This document shows positions 5,528 to 5,670 of a stretch of 5,670 nt of DNA, piece by piece. The stretch is from Deltaproteobacteria bacterium (GTDB lineage: Bacteria > Desulfobacterota_B > Binatia > UBA9968). The translations under genes and the position numbers were made by a program. The stretch covers positions 1 to 5,670 of the forward strand of contig JACPSF010000438.1 in the NCBI GenBank assembly GCA_016193385.1, read 5' to 3'. Below the pieces are notes generated by a model. That model did not search any database. It was not told the origin of the DNA and worked only from the letters and a program-made list of their open reading frames with translations. Positions within the stretch are counted from its first letter, which is position 1. Every line of letters begins with the position of its first letter.

Positions 5528-5670
5528 AAGTCGTAGGTCAAGGACTCCCCCGAGTCGAGATTTTGGAGAAGGTCACCGGCCAGTCTGTGTTCGGCGCCGA
5601 TGTGCGTCTTCCCAGTCCCCTCCTCTTTGGGAAGATCCTGGGAAGCCCTCACGCCCATGCCAGGATCAAA
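5524..5670 (+). CDS. Molybdenum hydroxylase molybdopterin-binding large subunit, N-terminal part only
   Basis: Catalytic subunit binding the molybdopterin cofactor, typically 750-800 residues, of which 49 are visible before the window ends. The opening MKVVGQGLPRVEILEKVTGQ, then FGADVRLPSPLLFGKILGSPHAHARIK, is the standard family start, where G..RVD...KVTG..YGADVRLPG.L.G.ILRSPH.HARI is usual. The ATG at 5524 overlaps the upstream stop in the ATGA pattern, supporting a single operon. The active-site loop (AYXCSFR in true form I CO dehydrogenase, AYRGAGR in form II and related hydroxylases) and the catalytic Glu are outside the window, so the substrate class cannot be decided. Confidence 0.92.
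   Translation, partial: MKVVGQGLPRVEILEKVTGQSVFGADVRLPSPLLFGKILGSPHAHARIK

Noticed and set aside
4133..5670. Annotation as aerobic carbon monoxide dehydrogenase coxMSL
   Set aside because: Gene order and cofactor motifs are shared by many molybdenum hydroxylases, and the diagnostic active-site loop is outside the window.

Overview
The window reads as a piece of a moderately GC-rich chromosome from a free-living, probably soil or groundwater, bacterium. It looks like an accessory catabolic and transport region of the kind common in Rokubacteria/NC10-like, deltaproteobacterial or betaproteobacterial genomes. That taxonomic guess rests only on gene content and protein style; no rRNA or tRNA gene is present. 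No CRISPR array, phage gene or intact insertion sequence is visible.

Layout. (1) 1-529, minus strand: N-terminal 176 residues of a TRAP-transporter periplasmic solute-binding protein, cut by the left edge. (2) 530-1527: about 1 kb without an intact gene. It holds a weak promoter for the TRAP gene, a palindromic repeat (837-888), a frameshifted C-terminal fossil of an IS200-like/REP-associated (RAYT) transposase (1240-1385) and a small GC-rich tandem repeat (1460-1484). (3) 1528-2856, minus: a 12-helix MFS transporter with an unusual translation start. (4) 2957-3418, minus: a small single-domain cupin, preceded by a good sigma70-like promoter whose -10 lies inside a perfect 18-bp dyad, a likely operator. 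(5) 3602-about 3891, plus: an ABC-type (NMT1/SsuA-like) solute-binding protein gene with an excellent ribosome binding site and signal peptide that loses its family sequence after about 56 codons, a pseudogene. (6) 4133-5670, plus: three adjacent genes for a molybdenum hydroxylase of the xanthine dehydrogenase/CoxMSL type: FAD subunit, [2Fe-2S] subunit and the first 49 residues of the molybdopterin subunit, which runs off the right edge.

How they may work together. The molybdenum hydroxylase hydroxylates or oxidises an unknown small molecule, probably an N-heterocycle, aldehyde or aromatic compound. The cupin could be a small metal-dependent enzyme or a sensor-like protein, and the MFS and TRAP proteins could import the substrate or a related organic acid. 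The relic ABC binding protein suggests that uptake was once done, at least partly, by an ABC system and that this locus has been remodelled. The substrate cannot be read from this window because the active-site part of the large subunit is missing. I see no clearly new defence or genetic system; the most interesting points are the decayed genes, the cupin operator and the MFS start.
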